This document shows positions 62,552 through 64,000 of a stretch of DNA of 64,000 bases, piece by piece. Source of the stretch: Haloferax gibbonsii ATCC 33959 (GTDB taxonomy: Archaea > Halobacteriota > Halobacteria > Halobacteriales > Haloferacaceae); assembly GCF_000336775.1 (NCBI RefSeq), contig NZ_AOLJ01000013.1:62144-126143 (forward strand), given 5' to 3'. The notes beneath the pieces are model-generated. The model ran no database searches. It was given only the letters and a program-made list of their open reading frames with translations, and was not told where the DNA came from. The translations under genes were made by a program, and so were the position numbers. Position 1 is the stretch's first letter. The number at the start of each line of letters is the position of its first letter.

Positions 62552-62869
62552 TCAGCGGTCGATGCCGCCCTGCGCCTTGATGTCCATGATGTGGCGGACG
62601 TTCAGGTAAATCTCCTCGGGCGAGGTGTCGCCGTCGGGGTCGTAGAGGTCGCTGACGCGGTAGAGGATGGCCGACACCTGCCGGCTCTCGGAGGACTCGC
62701 CGTAGACGTCGTCGGCGATGTCGCGGAGGAACGCGACGCGTTCGGGGTCCGCGGGGAAGTCGGCGTCCGAGTCCGGAGCCATCTCCCAGTCGACCTCGTC
62801 GGGGTCCGCCTCTGGGCTCGCATCCGCATCGGCGTCCCCGCCCGCGTCGGGCCGTCCGTCGTCGCTCAT
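62552..62869 (-). CDS. Small acidic protein coupled to Mrp
   Basis: The 105-residue protein has a disordered acidic N-terminus (DAGGDADADASPEADPDEVD) and a helical C-terminal part (DPERVAFLRDIADDVYGE, AILYRVSDLYDPDG, DTSPEEIYLNVRHIMDIKAQGG). I do not recognise it. Its start (ATG 62869) overlaps the stop of the Mrp gene by four bases (ATGA), so it is translated with Mrp and probably assists it. It has no cysteine. Confidence 0.75.
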   Translation of the reverse strand: MSDDGRPDAGGDADADASPEADPDEVDWEMAPDSDADFPADPERVAFLRDIADDVYGESSESRQVSAILYRVSDLYDPDGDTSPEEIYLNVRHIMDIKAQGGIDR

Positions 62870-63906
62870 CGCTCGCTGACGGTCCGCCGCTGGACGACGC
62901 CGACCATGTCGGCGATGTTCTCGGTCATCACGCGGAACGCGTCGGCCGTCTCGTCGCCGTCTTCGAGGACGATGGGCTTGCCGCCGTCGCCGCCCTCGCG
63001 GACGGCCGGGTCGAGCGGGAGCGCCCCGAGGAACGGCAGGTCGTTCGACGCGGCGAACTCGCGGCCGCCGCCCGCGCCGAAGATGTCGTGGCGGTTCCCG
63101 CAGTCGGGACACCGGAACGTGCTCATGTTCTCGACGATGCCGAGGACGTTCGTGTCGTGCTTGCCGAACATCCGGAGTCCCTTGTTGGCGTCGTCGAGAG
63201 CGACGTTCTGCGGGGTCGTGACGATGACCGCGCCCGTGAGCGGGAGCGTCTGAAGGATGGACAGTTGGGTGTCGCCCGTGCCCGGCGGGAGGTCGAGGAC
63301 GAGGTAGTCGAGGCTGCCCCACTCCACGTCCTCGACGAGCTGGGTGAGAAGTTGGTGGACCATCGGGCCGCGCCAGATGACCGGGTCGTCGTCGCCGACG
63401 AGGAAGGCCATCGACATGAGCTTCATCCCGTACTTCTCCGGCGGGACGATGGTCTGGTCTTGGGTCGCCTGCGGCGCTTCCTCGGCGGCGACCATCCGCG
63501 GGACGTTCGGCCCGTAGATGTCGGCGTCGAACAGGCCGACGCGTGCGCCGAGCTTCGAGAGGCCCGCCGCGAGGTTCACGGCGACCGTCGACTTCCCGAC
63601 GCCGCCCTTGCCGGAGGCGACGGCGATGATGTTCTTCACGCCGGGGAGGACCTCCTCGTCGGGGTCGCGGTCGCTCGGAATCTTGGCGGTGAGGTCGGCC
63701 TCCAGTCCGTCCTCGGCGAGGACCTCGCGGATTCGACGGCCGATGTCCGTCTCCGCCGGGGAGTACGGGGCACCGAGCGCGAGCGAGATGCGGGCGGTGT
63801 CGCCGTCGACCTCGACGGCGTTCACCAGTCCGAGCGAGACGATGTCGTCTCCGAGTTCGGGGTCCTCGACCGCACGCAAGCGGTCGCGTACGTCGGCTTC
63901 GTCCAT
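62866..63906 (-). CDS. mrp: Mrp/NBP35-type iron-sulfur carrier ATPase
   Basis: The 346-residue protein is a Mrp (ApbC) ATPase that carries and delivers iron-sulfur clusters. Residues 1-85 are a MIP18/DUF59 domain (MDEADVRDRLRAVEDPEL). The deviant Walker A GKGGVGKS is at 99-106 and followed by the switch DADIYGPNVPRM. DLPPGTGD is Walker B. The cysteines in FRCPDCGNRHDIF are the likely cluster ligands shared between two subunits. ATG at 63906 was chosen over GTG 63915 because an AT-rich box lies about 30 bases upstream. Confidence 0.94.
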   Translation of the reverse strand: MDEADVRDRLRAVEDPELGDDIVSLGLVNAVEVDGDTARISLALGAPYSPAETDIGRRIREVLAEDGLEADLTAKIPSDRDPDEEVLPGVKNIIAVASGKGGVGKSTVAVNLAAGLSKLGARVGLFDADIYGPNVPRMVAAEEAPQATQDQTIVPPEKYGMKLMSMAFLVGDDDPVIWRGPMVHQLLTQLVEDVEWGSLDYLVLDLPPGTGDTQLSILQTLPLTGAVIVTTPQNVALDDANKGLRMFGKHDTNVLGIVENMSTFRCPDCGNRHDIFGAGGGREFAASNDLPFLGALPLDPAVREGGDGGKPIVLEDGDETADAFRVMTENIADMVGVVQRRTVSER

Positions 63907-64000
63907 GTCCGTCACTCCGGCGGTGCGGCCGATAAGAGTTTTGTAAGGGCCGGTCGGGGATGGCTACCGAGACGGCTGCACCCGAAGACGTATATATCCT
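63907..64000. other. Region upstream of mrp, edge of window
   Basis: The stretch holds the mrp promoter (an AACTCTTATC-like box on the minus strand near 63925-63945) and, on the plus strand, GTATATAT at the very end, which could be the TATA box of a gene outside the window. An ATG at 63960 opens a 13-codon frame that continues beyond the edge and cannot be judged. Confidence 0.3.

Noticed and set aside
63960..64000. ATG-initiated frame at the end of the window
   Set aside because: Only 13 codons are visible before the edge, and a TATA-like stretch lies inside it, so it may as well be a promoter for a gene outside the window.

Overview
The window is a stretch of haloarchaeal chromosome, most likely Haloferax or a close relative. 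The evidence is high GC with strong third-position G/C, very acidic proteins, many twin-arginine signals, TATA-like boxes about 25-32 bases before start codons (leaderless transcripts), and genes typical of Haloferax: a TbsP regulator, a PadR/Lrp set, FEN-1 with a C-terminal PIP box, haloarchaeal zinc-finger microproteins and SdhCDBA. There are four good tRNA genes (Leu-CAA, Glu-UUC, Thr-UGU, Ser-UGA), no rRNA, no CRISPR array and no recognisable transposase.

Layout. 1-11.5 kb: a cut-off membrane protein, a Tat-exported protein, an ornithine cyclodeaminase-family enzyme, an MFS carrier, a DUF3054 protein, a methyltransferase/GNAT pair, FEN-1, a second Tat protein, a class III aminotransferase, an AI-2E-type permease and a PadR regulator. 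11.5-12.5 kb is mostly non-coding with two strong hairpins and one microprotein. 12.5-23.4 kb is a housekeeping block: zinc-ribbon proteins, NUDIX, FolD, a VIT/DUF211 pair, GlyA, TbsP, a YcaO protein, DUF63, Lrp and an inositol monophosphatase-like enzyme. 23.4-28.3 kb: a gene desert ending in tRNA-Leu, then a NicO transporter, DUF309, a carboxypeptidase-like zinc enzyme, a HAD hydrolase and UPF0179. 28.6-37.0 kb: a tight operon of two PrkA-type AAA+ kinases, a YeaH-type VWA protein, a SpoVR protein and a membrane winged-helix protein, followed by a CRY-DASH photolyase. 38.7-44.1 kb: DsbB, an MgtC/DUF4010 protein, tRNA-Glu with decayed tRNA-like repeats, a fused beta-oxidation enzyme and an AlkA-like glycosylase. 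44.2-50.4 kb: a RimK-protease fusion facing an aspartoacylase-like gene, then sdhCDBA. 50.5-52.7 kb: a tRNA-like element and several very small genes. 52.8-58.5 kb: livHMGF with a convergent livJ. 58.7-64 kb: uridine kinase, a winged-helix GNAT, tRNA-Ser, a DUF2064-like protein, a variant uracil-DNA glycosylase and Mrp.

Main points of interest. The LivJ binding protein reads as circularly permuted: its usual C-terminal half comes first, directly after the lipoprotein signal. The two-kinase PrkA operon has a long, structured 5' leader. RimK fused to a pepsin-like domain faces an aspartoacylase-like enzyme, which looks like a peptide-tag writing and removing module. A stand-alone YcaO lies next to TbsP. 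The tRNA-Glu locus has tandem tRNA-derived hairpins with paired base changes. A tRNA-like element with a disrupted T stem follows sdhA. All functions are inferred from sequence features and family knowledge; no searches were run.
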